Below are positions 1 through 7,654 of a stretch of DNA of 16,493 nucleotides, one piece after another; positions within the stretch are counted from its first letter, which is position 1, and the number at the start of each line of letters is the position of its first letter. The notes below the pieces were generated by a model. That model did no database searches. It had not been told where the DNA came from and saw nothing but the letters and a program-made list of their open reading frames with translations. This DNA is from Patescibacteria group bacterium (GTDB lineage: Bacteria; Patescibacteriota; Kazan-3B-28; UBA10110), in the NCBI GenBank assembly GCA_003524745.1, contig DQGN01000027.1:5509-22001 (forward strand), in the 5' to 3' direction. Both the position numbers and the translations under genes were made by a program.

Positions 1-800
1 ACATCGTAACTGGTGTCACCCGCATTAAAACTGAACCTGCCATCTTGGGCTGATTCCCGAATATTTAATTTAAGTTTAGCCAGGAGTTTGATGCGATTGA
101 TTAAGCTGTCTAATTTATCCGAGGGGAGGGTGAGCATATCCTGTAATACACCGTCCACTCGGAAGCGCACCTGAATATATTTAGCCTCCGGTTCGATATG
201 GACATCCGATGCTTCGAGATGAGTAGCGCTTGAAAAAACCATATTAAGCAACTCGCTGACAGGAAGAGCAATTAATTGAGCGGGGTTTTGTTGAAGATCT
301 TGAATGGTTTTAGCGCTAGTATTTTGTTTGGCGAGCGAAATATCTAATTCATCCGTATCGTGCATGATTTTGGGGGCGAAGATATCGTAAATTGATGACA
401 AATATTTCATGCTGGATGCCGACACCAACACCGGGATAAACTTGTAATCGTGGTATTGTTCTTGGATAGTTTCTAAGGCTTTGAGGGTGGCAGGATGGGA
501 GATGTTCGAGATGGCCAAATAAACTTCTGTGCCAATTTTCTTAAAAGCAAACACATGGCCCGACTCAACCAGTTCTTTGGGAATAATCTCAACGATGTTA
601 GCTTCGGGCTGATAATTAACCAAATTTAGATAGGGAAGATTAAGTTTGGTAGCTAATTTCTTGGTTTCGGCTTCTTCTTTTTTGCGGTAGATATCTCCGA
701 CAATTTTTTCAATGGCAATATCCGGCATCCCGCTATTCAAAGAGGATTGATGACGGTTGAGATCGTCGGGAGTAAGTGGGGCTGGCGTAGCTTTCTTCAT
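1..800 (-). CDS. pilB: PilB/GspE-type pilus assembly ATPase, N-terminal part (runs off the window)
   Basis: The minus frame is open from an ATG at 800-798 to the window edge, giving 266 codons with no stop. It corresponds to the N-terminal region of type IV pilus / type II secretion assembly ATPases. Roughly residues 25-150 form the GspE N-terminal type domain, with segments such as KLNLPYLNL and IIPKELVESGHVFAFKKIG. Near residues 195-225 come SATHLEASDVHIEPEAK and RVDGVLQDM, matching the family's (A)SDIHIEP...RVDG signature just before the ATPase core. Walker A, Asp box and Walker B lie beyond the edge, so activity cannot be judged. In the family this hexameric cytoplasmic ATPase powers pilin polymerisation. 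Here it is the last visible gene of the VirB6-PrgI-VirB4 operon, 3 bases after the calcium-motif protein. The family call is secure; the choice of PilB over GspE is not. Confidence 0.88.
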   Translation of the reverse strand, partial: MKKATPAPLTPDDLNRHQSSLNSGMPDIAIEKIVGDIYRKKEEAETKKLATKLNLPYLNLVNYQPEANIVEIIPKELVESGHVFAFKKIGTEVYLAISNISHPATLKALETIQEQYHDYKFIPVLVSASSMKYLSSIYDIFAPKIMHDTDELDISLAKQNTSAKTIQDLQQNPAQLIALPVSELLNMVFSSATHLEASDVHIEPEAKYIQVRFRVDGVLQDMLTLPSDKLDSLINRIKLLAKLKLNIRESAQDGRFSFNAGDTSYD

Positions 801-803
801 AGT

Positions 804-1697
804 TTATTTATTAAGCCTTACGATCGCGGAATCCGCATAAACCTTGTCTTGGATAGTAAGAATGGCTTGGTTGACGGTCAGATCCATGTTCTGGATTAAG
901 GGGTCGTTAACCACGGCGACATTAAAAGTGATTTCTATGGTGACTGGTTTTTGTGGGTTAAGTTCAGGCGAAACGGTGAGAGAATGGCCATCGCGCCAGA
1001 GCGGCGGGAGAGGTTCGGGTTCGCTGTTCATGGTCACGATAAATCCGCTATCATTTATATATTGCAAACCCTTACCTAATTTGTCAGCGATAGTGGCAGA
1101 GAGACTAATAGCCGAGCTGGGATTAGTCAGCTCAAGATGAATAATAAAAGCCACAGTATCGCCAAAAGCGGCGGTAGTGGAATCTTGCCAAACTGCCTCG
1201 CCCTTAGTTAAATTACGCACTTGTTTGTAAAAGCGGTTAAGGATTAATTTCTCTGCCGGAGTTTCGTTGCCAATCGGAGGCACTCCGCCGATCGGGTAGG
1301 GGATATAAGCCAAACCACCACTGGTGGGGTCTTTGGGATCAGTATTCAAAAGTACCTCGATGCCATCGCTGGCGCCATCATCGTCGGTATCCGGGTCATC
1401 AATATCAGTACCGAGGAGTTGTTCTTGGGTAATAGTGAGGCCGTCGAAGTCCGCATCGTCCCCCAAGAATACACCGTTGCCACCAGTACCAGGGTTGTTA
1501 CTATCGCTATAATTGGGGCCTTCGGTGATTTTGTTTAATGGGTCGACATATGTGGCATCTATCTCTACTCCGGAACGACCCAAGTATTTTGTATCAATGC
1601 CCGTAGTCTCGCGTTGGTAAAAGGTGACGGTTGCAGCTATAATAGCGGCTCCCACGATAATTGATACTAATGCTAAAACTGGGGCGGGTAAGGTCAT
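804..1697 (-). CDS. Membrane-anchored protein with thrombospondin type 3 (calcium) motifs
   Basis: The protein has 297 residues. Residues about 5-26 form one hydrophobic segment, a signal anchor. Residues 80-124 carry Asp-rich motifs of the thrombospondin type 3 / dockerin-like kind (DADFDG, then DPDTDDDGASDG followed by NTDPKDPTS), which are known to bind Ca2+. Residues about 165-295 look like an all-beta domain of the DUF11 / Ig-like surface-repeat kind (AFGDTVAFIIHLELTNPSS, ISLSATIADKLGKGLQYINDSG). The likely topology is a short inner tail, one membrane pass and an external calcium-stabilised stalk. The ATG overlaps the VirB4 stop (ATGA at 1697-1694) and pilB starts 3 bases after its stop, so it is translationally embedded between two ATPase genes. 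Inference: a surface or structural accessory of the pilus/T4SS apparatus. No exact family name is assigned. Confidence 0.8.
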   Translation of the reverse strand: MTLPAPVLALVSIIVGAAIIAATVTFYQRETTGIDTKYLGRSGVEIDATYVDPLNKITEGPNYSDSNNPGTGGNGVFLGDDADFDGLTITQEQLLGTDIDDPDTDDDGASDGIEVLLNTDPKDPTSGGLAYIPYPIGGVPPIGNETPAEKLILNRFYKQVRNLTKGEAVWQDSTTAAFGDTVAFIIHLELTNPSSAISLSATIADKLGKGLQYINDSGFIVTMNSEPEPLPPLWRDGHSLTVSPELNPQKPVTIEITFNVAVVNDPLIQNMDLTVNQAILTIQDKVYADSAIVRLNK

Positions 1698-3487
1698 GTT
1701 GTAGATGTATTAGAGCTTTCTTCGGCCAACTGTGCTAATTCTTCTGGGTTAGAGGTGGCTATTTTGTGCTCCAAATAAGAGCCTACTACCTTAATGGCAG
1801 CATGATCGGTACCGGCAAACAACAAACCCTCTCCCACGCTGGCTTCCAATAAGAGCAACTTCTCTCCATCAGTTAAATTAAAGGTTTCCTGTACGATTTC
1901 TATCGAAGCCGGGGATTGGCGCAAAAGTAATTGTAAAGAAGAGTTCGAAACCACTGCTTTGCCATAGGTAGTATTCAAGAAATCTTCTACATCTTGCGTA
2001 ATAGTAGTCAAGCCCAGCCAATATTTGCGGGAGCGTTTAGCAATGCTATATAAAAATTTAGCCGAGTCTTCGTATTGCATCAAAATCCATGCCTCATCAA
2101 TAACCAGCATGCGTTTCTTTTTTTCAAAACGGATGCGATTCCAGATATAATTCAATACAATATACATCGCGATCGGACGGAGTTGATCTTCGAGATCACG
2201 GATGTTAAATACCACAAAGCTTTTATCCAAATCAAAGTTGGTAGGTTGATTAAAGATGCCCGAAAAAGTTCCGGTGACATATTTGTCCAAACGTTGGGCT
2301 AGGCTTTCGGTGCCGGTCATATTTTTTAGGACATTATGCAAATCTTGCATCGTGGGAGGGGGATTTTTTTGAGTACGGAGGTCGCTGGTGATATCTCTGG
2401 CGGCGTAAGCTTCGCGGATAGCCCTGTCCATAGTTGCATCCTCTTCTGGGGTGAGTTTACCTAACATTAAATTCATCAAGCCAATGAGCGTGATAATAGC
2501 CGAACGCAAGTTTTGTTCGCCGTCGGCATCCTTGCCCATATCTGACAGATCAAAGGGATTAATGCGTTTATCAGAATTTAAACTAACTGGGAGATAGCTT
2601 CCACCGACGGCTTTAGCCAAGGCGCGGTATTCGTCTTCGGGGTCGATCACAAAGACATCTGTGCCCAACATCAGACTGCGCAAAATTTCTAATTTAACGG
2701 CATAACTTTTTCCACCCCCGGATTTAGCGAAAACCACCATATTAGCATTTTCTAATTTGAAACGATCGAACAAGATCAAACTATTGTTGTGTCGGTTGAT
2801 ACCATATAAGACGCCTTCATTGGTGGTCAGGTCAGCGGAAACAAACGGGAAAGTGGTGGCCAAAGACGAACTGGTCATGTTGCGGACGATTTTTATTTCA
2901 TCCTCGGCTAAAGGCAGGGAAGAAGTGAAGCCTTCTTCCATTTGCAACAAAGCTGGTTTGGTATATATGAGCTGTCCAGCCAAAGAAGTCTCGATGCGTT
3001 CGGAGATGGAATCAAGCGTTGCCATATCTTTGGCATAAACCGTGATGTATAAAGCATAATGAAAAACTTTTTCTAACCCTCGCTGGAGGTTATCTCGCAA
3101 TTCTTCGGTATCTTGGTAAGCAATTTCTAATTCCGGGTCCGAAATCGCCCCTTTTTCTTGGTTGATTCTAAGGCTGGACTCCATTTCGGAGACCTTGCGT
3201 CGGAGCATTCGGCCAATATTGGCGCTATCTACTGGGTAGATATGCATAGAGATATCAAAACCAGCATCTAAATTAATAATGGCAGAGAGCCAATTAGCTT
3301 CGACATATTGGGGGTAGGTCAGCACAAACAGAGTTTTAGCAAAAAAGCTGTTGATTTCGATGTGGTTGGGTTTGATGAGCATAGCAGCCGGGGCGATTAA
3401 ATCCTTAACCGAAAACAATCCCTCTTCAAATGCCTGTTGGGCCAATTCCTCCTCATCTATAGTTGTCTTTTTTCTAAAAGGCCACAT
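1694..3487 (-). CDS. virB4: VirB4-family T4SS ATPase
   Basis: The protein has 597 residues and is the ATPase that energises assembly of conjugation-type type IV secretion systems at the inner face of the membrane. The nucleotide site is visible: a P-loop at residues 254-261 (AKSGGGKS, with Ala where the first Walker A Gly usually sits), an acidic IDPEDEY segment at 281-287, Walker B at 461-465 (LVIDE, followed by AW), and a Gln-containing TITQDVEDFL at 495-504. Residues 1-230 are the alpha/beta N-terminal region typical of VirB4. It is shorter than classical VirB4 (about 800 residues) because part of the N-terminal region appears to be a separate gene just upstream (3491-4165, gap 3 bases). 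A full-length motor would therefore be a two-chain assembly. Its stop overlaps the next start by 4 bases. Family assignment is firm. Confidence 0.93.
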   Translation of the reverse strand: MWPFRKKTTIDEEELAQQAFEEGLFSVKDLIAPAAMLIKPNHIEINSFFAKTLFVLTYPQYVEANWLSAIINLDAGFDISMHIYPVDSANIGRMLRRKVSEMESSLRINQEKGAISDPELEIAYQDTEELRDNLQRGLEKVFHYALYITVYAKDMATLDSISERIETSLAGQLIYTKPALLQMEEGFTSSLPLAEDEIKIVRNMTSSSLATTFPFVSADLTTNEGVLYGINRHNNSLILFDRFKLENANMVVFAKSGGGKSYAVKLEILRSLMLGTDVFVIDPEDEYRALAKAVGGSYLPVSLNSDKRINPFDLSDMGKDADGEQNLRSAIITLIGLMNLMLGKLTPEEDATMDRAIREAYAARDITSDLRTQKNPPPTMQDLHNVLKNMTGTESLAQRLDKYVTGTFSGIFNQPTNFDLDKSFVVFNIRDLEDQLRPIAMYIVLNYIWNRIRFEKKKRMLVIDEAWILMQYEDSAKFLYSIAKRSRKYWLGLTTITQDVEDFLNTTYGKAVVSNSSLQLLLRQSPASIEIVQETFNLTDGEKLLLLEASVGEGLLFAGTDHAAIKVVGSYLEHKIATSNPEELAQLAEESSNTSTT

Positions 3488-3490
3488 GAT

Positions 3491-4165
3491 TTAAGGTTGA
3501 TTAGTTTGTGTAGTGATGATTTTAGCATCCACATAACTCGCATTGAATAGTTTTTGCCGCCGGGCGATGTCTGGATTGTAGGTAGAGTACAGTAAATCGA
3601 TTAATTCTTTGGTATTCAACAATACCGAGCTTAGCCCCATCGAGCCGAGTGAGCCGGCGACCAAATTGGCAGCGCTAATCAACTGGCCGCGCACTTCCTG
3701 AAATTGACCAGCCGGCGTGATCGCTTTGCGCGAGAACAGGCGGGAAAGAATGCTGCCGCCAGCTTCTTGAATAGCATGGTCAGAGATAACGACATAAAAA
3801 GTTTTGCTCATAATATTGCTAATACCAATGAGTTCGCGGATGAATTCGATATATTCTCTGGTATGGGATTGCAGCAATTCGTTACTTTGTTTTTTAGCCA
3901 TGGTTTCCAGGTTTTTGAGGTACCCATCCAAGTCGAGAATACGAGATTGCACTACAATTTGTAGCGGGAATTCCAAAGAATTCAGGAAGTTTTTGAAGGA
4001 ATCCAACAGCGCTGTTTGCTCATCAGCCGATTTGAGGTTAAAATTAATCGAATCCACCATCAAAACCACTCGGCGACTGCCGTCTTTCATTGTAATAACC
4101 CCTTCGCGGACTTCTTTGAAGGGGAGATATTTTTGCGTGCTAATTTTTTTGGACGGTCTGGCCAT
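3491..4165 (-). CDS. VirB4 N-terminal / TraC-like conjugation protein
   Basis: The protein has 224 residues, is soluble and has no membrane segment. It opens with a basic stretch (MARPSKKISTQKYLPFKEV) followed by a beta-rich part (EGVITMKDGSRRVVLMVDSINFNL) and a helix around residues 47-62. This order is typical of the N-terminal domain of VirB4/TraC proteins, where the strand motif precedes LKSADEQ and then FLNSLEFPLQIVVQSR. It has no P-loop, so it cannot be an ATPase alone. It sits between PrgI and VirB4 with 3-base gaps on each side, which suggests co-translation and a stable complex with the VirB4 ATPase. This 'PrgI - TraC-N - VirB4' order is common in CPR and Gram-positive T4SS loci. The exact role is inferred from this context. 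Confidence 0.8.
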   Translation of the reverse strand: MARPSKKISTQKYLPFKEVREGVITMKDGSRRVVLMVDSINFNLKSADEQTALLDSFKNFLNSLEFPLQIVVQSRILDLDGYLKNLETMAKKQSNELLQSHTREYIEFIRELIGISNIMSKTFYVVISDHAIQEAGGSILSRLFSRKAITPAGQFQEVRGQLISAANLVAGSLGSMGLSSVLLNTKELIDLLYSTYNPDIARRQKLFNASYVDAKIITTQTNQP

Positions 4166-4168
4166 AGT

Positions 4169-4711
4169 TTAGATATCGGTTTGCTCGAAGATATCTTCTA
4201 CCCCCAATTCTTGCTCGACCAATGAGTTATCAATTTTTTTCTTGGCTGGTAAAGTGTTAATCTCACGAGCAGAAGTTGCTTGATCTGTATCCATTGTACC
4301 ACCTGTATCCAAAACTGTAGCTAATTTTTCTAATTCGCTTTTGGTGGGAGCCATTTCGTTAGTAGTTTTTTCTGGTGCCAACTCCGTTTTAGCTAAAGGA
4401 GTCGTTTGTTCTATGGTGTCAGATTTTTGCCAGAGCCGAGTTTTACGCACAAAGATGAAAGATATTAAATTACCTAAAAAGGTCATGAATGGCAGGCCGT
4501 TAATCTTTAAGAAAGCTAAAGATAGCGATAAAGTGGCCGCAATAAAGGCGATAATCAGAAACTCATGAGCAAATAAAAAGTATTGCACATAGCCTTGATA
4601 GGCGATAAAGGTAACCCCAGCTCCACCCAAAACATATAAAAACTGCTTGAGGGTGAGGGGGCCCACTAACTTATCTTCTTTATCTATATTTTGAGGTATT
4701 TTTACTGCCAT
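4169..4711 (-). CDS. prgI: PrgI-family membrane protein
   Basis: The protein has 180 residues. It starts MAVKIPQNIDKEDKLVGPLTL, the usual opening of PrgI-family proteins, a charged stretch that runs into the first membrane helix. Hydrophobic segments lie at about 23-44 and 49-70, with a further short one at about 74-88 ending in the basic VRKTRLW. PrgI-like proteins are inner-membrane parts of Gram-positive-type conjugation systems, thought to play the VirB3 role next to VirB4. Residues 95-180 are a polar, probably disordered cytoplasmic tail rich in Thr, Glu and Lys; this tail is longer than in a minimal PrgI. The start at 4711 gives a 26-base gap from the VirB6-like gene. No Shine-Dalgarno sequence is visible. 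Confidence 0.85.
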   Translation of the reverse strand: MAVKIPQNIDKEDKLVGPLTLKQFLYVLGGAGVTFIAYQGYVQYFLFAHEFLIIAFIAATLSLSLAFLKINGLPFMTFLGNLISFIFVRKTRLWQKSDTIEQTTPLAKTELAPEKTTNEMAPTKSELEKLATVLDTGGTMDTDQATSAREINTLPAKKKIDNSLVEQELGVEDIFEQTDI

Positions 4712-4737
4712 AAGATTTATTTAATGTTTGTTTGAAC

Positions 4738-7479
4738 TCATTTCTTCATACGGTGGATAGTTGCAGCTGCATTGCCCAATACTTCTCGTAGCTCACCCAC
4801 AGTGACATTATCTGCTGTGGCGGTGTCTCCACCGACCCGGAGTTTAACAAAATGATCTTTGAAAGTATCTAAAACATCATTTATATACTTTTCACTACCA
4901 ATCCCAGCATCTATAGCTGTTTGTGTGGCAGGTGAAGCGCCCTTATTTCCAATATTTGAGATCCAGGAACCGACAGCCTTCTCTAAATCCTCAAGATCAA
5001 CTCCCTCTTTGTTTAAGTATTCATTAATATTTGCTGTGTAAGAGCTGGCCACGCCATCATCAATATTGGCAGATTGTTGGATGGATACTGAGGTATTGGA
5101 TTTGAGATTGTCAATCAAGCCTGCCAAGCTGTCTGTGTCACCATCAGAACTTTTCCCAAACCCATCTGCTAATTTCCCAACATTCATACCTTTTGAGACC
5201 AGATCTCTTAGGGCAGAGACTACGCTCGCGCCGGTATCGCCATCAGCTTCTAACCCATCAATCGCTGTGGTTGCATCGGCAGAGCTGGAAGAGGAAGAAA
5301 TGCCTTTGTCTTTTGCCAATTTTCTCAATGCTAACACCATTTCTCTGGAATTCGCATCTCTGGTTGCGTTAGCAAAAGTAAAAGCATCCTGCCCACCCAT
5401 AGAGATTCCTTTGTCTGACAAATCAGACACTATCTTAGAAAGATTGGAGAGAGCTCTGATTAATTCTTCATGATTGAATTCGGCCCCTCCACCACCTGGT
5501 CTTCTGCTAGGCGTGCCAGCTTCGCCTTCTTCCTCGTGATCGCCTCTGTAATGAGGACGGTCGATAGTTGTGTTATCAAACCGGCTGAAGCGCATTTTGT
5601 CTTCTTCTCTACGTATTTTATCAAGAGCGTTAATCTTGGAGGTTCTATCGGTCAATTTTGTAAATAATTGGCCTTTCTCACTATTCGGATCGGATGCGTG
5701 AGCATCTCGTAATGCGTTGTATCGATCTACATCCGTTCGTGTTAACCCCATTTTTTTAGCTGTTTCATCTTCTGGATTGGTACCATAGTTGCTTACTAAA
5801 GAAAACGCTCTTACATCTCTAGCGAAATCATGCAACTTCCCACGATCATCCATAGGAGTGGTATTCGAGTTGGAGAATCTGTCTATTACCCCCATAGCAG
5901 TATTAAGCTCCTGGATGTCAGTAGCCTTCAGCAACCTCTCCACAGTTGCATCGTAACCACCATAGGTACCAGTCTGTTCGTTGATAGCTTTGTAAGTGTC
6001 TGTGCGCAATCCGGCTAGCACTTGTTTTCTGGTGCCTGTTGGTAGTTTCTCGACAGCTTGACTCAATGTTTTATTAGCGGCAGTAATTGCTTCCTGCTCC
6101 TTGGATTTGGTATATGCCCCAATACCTTTTTTGAAAGCAGCAGGGTAAGAGCCTATGGTTGTGCCCAACCCTTGGAATTGTTTCGGCAACATTTTCCCGA
6201 ATTTGCTGTCTTTGTTAGTAGCTAAATCTAAAGCTGTTCCACTAAGCCGGCGAGCACCACCAAGTCCTTTATAAATCGGGCTTTTACCGGTAACAAAATC
6301 AGCACCTTTCTTGTATAACCCTTGGCCAGCTTGCAGGGCTTTTTGCGGAGTCTCTACATGACCAGCCAAAGTGCCACCCAAATTCAGAGATTTATTCATA
6401 TTGCCGGCTGCCCATAAGCCCATAAGCCCCACCAAAACTAATAAAGTACTGCCCAAGACGGCTTGTTGTTCTGTAGAACTAGGCTCATGATCTTTGAATT
6501 GGTCGGTTATCTCTACTGGGTTGATGAATTTGCCTAAATGGGTCGCATCATCAGTATTCTTAATGCCAGCAGTATTAAATGCCCAAAGTGAGAGTACTAT
6601 TACTCCGAGCGTTGCTGGTAAAACCAAAAGCCACTTAAGGATATTTTCCCACCATTGGCCGGTTAGTTTAGAGAAATTAGGTAGCAGTCCTAATGCGAAT
6701 ACCACGGGAGCAGTTATGGCAGACAAGAATAAGCGGGCAATTCTTTCTAATAAGAGTAAGCCTAATTTCACCATGATCCATATTACAACGCCTAAAATAA
6801 TTGCTTCAGTAATAGCTCTCGCAGTAGAAGTAAAATCAGTAGTAAAAGGATTGTCATTGAGTAATGTTTCTACGCGCTGCTTAGTCAAAGCAATCAAGAA
6901 ATCCATAATATTATTAAGCGAATCTTTAGCATCGATGCCTTTGAAGCTGGCATAGAGCTGATAAAAAATATTATTCAGCAAATTAGCCAGACTGATCATT
7001 GCTCTAACTAATAATAAACTTAAATTACTCAAGGCGACGGCAGTAATAAAACCTCCCAGGAATTTCTTCAAGTTATATACCCCAACATTGATTCGCAAAA
7101 TAATAGCTATCGAGGCGATAAATAATGCCAATAAATAAACTCCATTGGCAACATTGAGTAGTTGTTGCCAGATTAATTGTGCAAAGGAGTGGTTGACCAA
7201 ATAATCTGATTGGGCTAAACCAATACGCATCATCATTTCCGCGATCGGGACGACTATAGGTATAACAATAATCCGGATCAGAAATTTAAATATTTCTATA
7301 AAGACAGCGGCCATGGAGATAGCTGTTCGATCAGCCGCATACCCAGTAATATACCCGGGCCAATCTAATGGATTCCACCAGGCAGCGAGGGTGTAGGGTA
7401 CTGTTAAAAACAAAGATCCCCCCACAATCAGGAGCGCCATGAGGCCAATTAATAGAATTCTTTGTTTTGGTTTTTGCAT
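4738..7479 (-). CDS. virB6: VirB6/TrbL-like polytopic membrane protein with long soluble tail
   Basis: The protein has 913 residues and is the first gene of the operon. Residues 7-31 look like a signal peptide or first helix (ending LTVPYTLAA). Further hydrophobic segments lie at about 55-80, 109-129, 138-168, 222-247, 249-268, 280-302 and 339-358, a VirB6/TrbL-like layout for the inner-membrane channel of a T4SS. From about residue 360 to 913 there is no membrane segment. This tail is helical and polar, with a basic linker (RRPGGGG near residue 650) and a Ser/Asp/Gly-rich part (SSSSSSADATTAIDG and onward). Its size is unusual for plain VirB6 but resembles the extended forms in CPR and Rickettsiales. 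The start at 7479 lies about 21 bases from the predicted transcription start and has no Shine-Dalgarno. Assignment to VirB6 rests on topology and neighbours, not on a signature motif. Confidence 0.8.
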   Translation of the reverse strand: MQKPKQRILLIGLMALLIVGGSLFLTVPYTLAAWWNPLDWPGYITGYAADRTAISMAAVFIEIFKFLIRIIVIPIVVPIAEMMMRIGLAQSDYLVNHSFAQLIWQQLLNVANGVYLLALFIASIAIILRINVGVYNLKKFLGGFITAVALSNLSLLLVRAMISLANLLNNIFYQLYASFKGIDAKDSLNNIMDFLIALTKQRVETLLNDNPFTTDFTSTARAITEAIILGVVIWIMVKLGLLLLERIARLFLSAITAPVVFALGLLPNFSKLTGQWWENILKWLLVLPATLGVIVLSLWAFNTAGIKNTDDATHLGKFINPVEITDQFKDHEPSSTEQQAVLGSTLLVLVGLMGLWAAGNMNKSLNLGGTLAGHVETPQKALQAGQGLYKKGADFVTGKSPIYKGLGGARRLSGTALDLATNKDSKFGKMLPKQFQGLGTTIGSYPAAFKKGIGAYTKSKEQEAITAANKTLSQAVEKLPTGTRKQVLAGLRTDTYKAINEQTGTYGGYDATVERLLKATDIQELNTAMGVIDRFSNSNTTPMDDRGKLHDFARDVRAFSLVSNYGTNPEDETAKKMGLTRTDVDRYNALRDAHASDPNSEKGQLFTKLTDRTSKINALDKIRREEDKMRFSRFDNTTIDRPHYRGDHEEEGEAGTPSRRPGGGGAEFNHEELIRALSNLSKIVSDLSDKGISMGGQDAFTFANATRDANSREMVLALRKLAKDKGISSSSSSADATTAIDGLEADGDTGASVVSALRDLVSKGMNVGKLADGFGKSSDGDTDSLAGLIDNLKSNTSVSIQQSANIDDGVASSYTANINEYLNKEGVDLEDLEKAVGSWISNIGNKGASPATQTAIDAGIGSEKYINDVLDTFKDHFVKLRVGGDTATADNVTVGELREVLGNAAATIHRMKK

Positions 7480-7506
7480 ACAATATATACATTACATATT
7501 AATCTT

Positions 7507-7535
7507 ATTATATCAGATATTTGCTATTTAGTCAA
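7507..7535 (-). promoter_or_regulatory. Strong sigma70 promoter of the T4SS operon
   Basis: On the minus strand, TTGACT (7535-7530, 5 of 6 to consensus) lies 17 bases before TATAAT (7512-7507, 6 of 6). The -10 is preceded by TGA, giving an extended TGn element. Predicted transcription starts near 7500, giving an untranslated leader of about 20 bases before the ATG at 7479. This is the only strong promoter seen for the operon from 7479 down to 1. Confidence 0.85.
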
Positions 7536-7588
7536 GATTTATTGTCCAGAGGTGAATAAGGTTGAATGGTTTACAAAATTATAAGTGT

Positions 7589-7616
7589 ATGACGTAATCA
7601 CGAGCTGGTTTATAAT
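7589..7616 (+). promoter_or_regulatory. Sigma70 promoter of the PEGA-protein operon
   Basis: On the plus strand, ATGACG (7589-7594, 4 of 6 to TTGACA) is 16 bases from TATAAT (7611-7616, 6 of 6). Transcription would start near 7623, about 32 bases before the ATG at 7655. It is back to back with the T4SS promoter; only 53 bases separate the two -35 boxes, and these hold two near-repeats, GGTGAAT (7551-7557) and GGTTGAAT (7560-7567). Confidence 0.7.
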
Positions 7617-7654
7617 AATATGGAGAACTGATTAACCAGAACCAACATTTGTTT

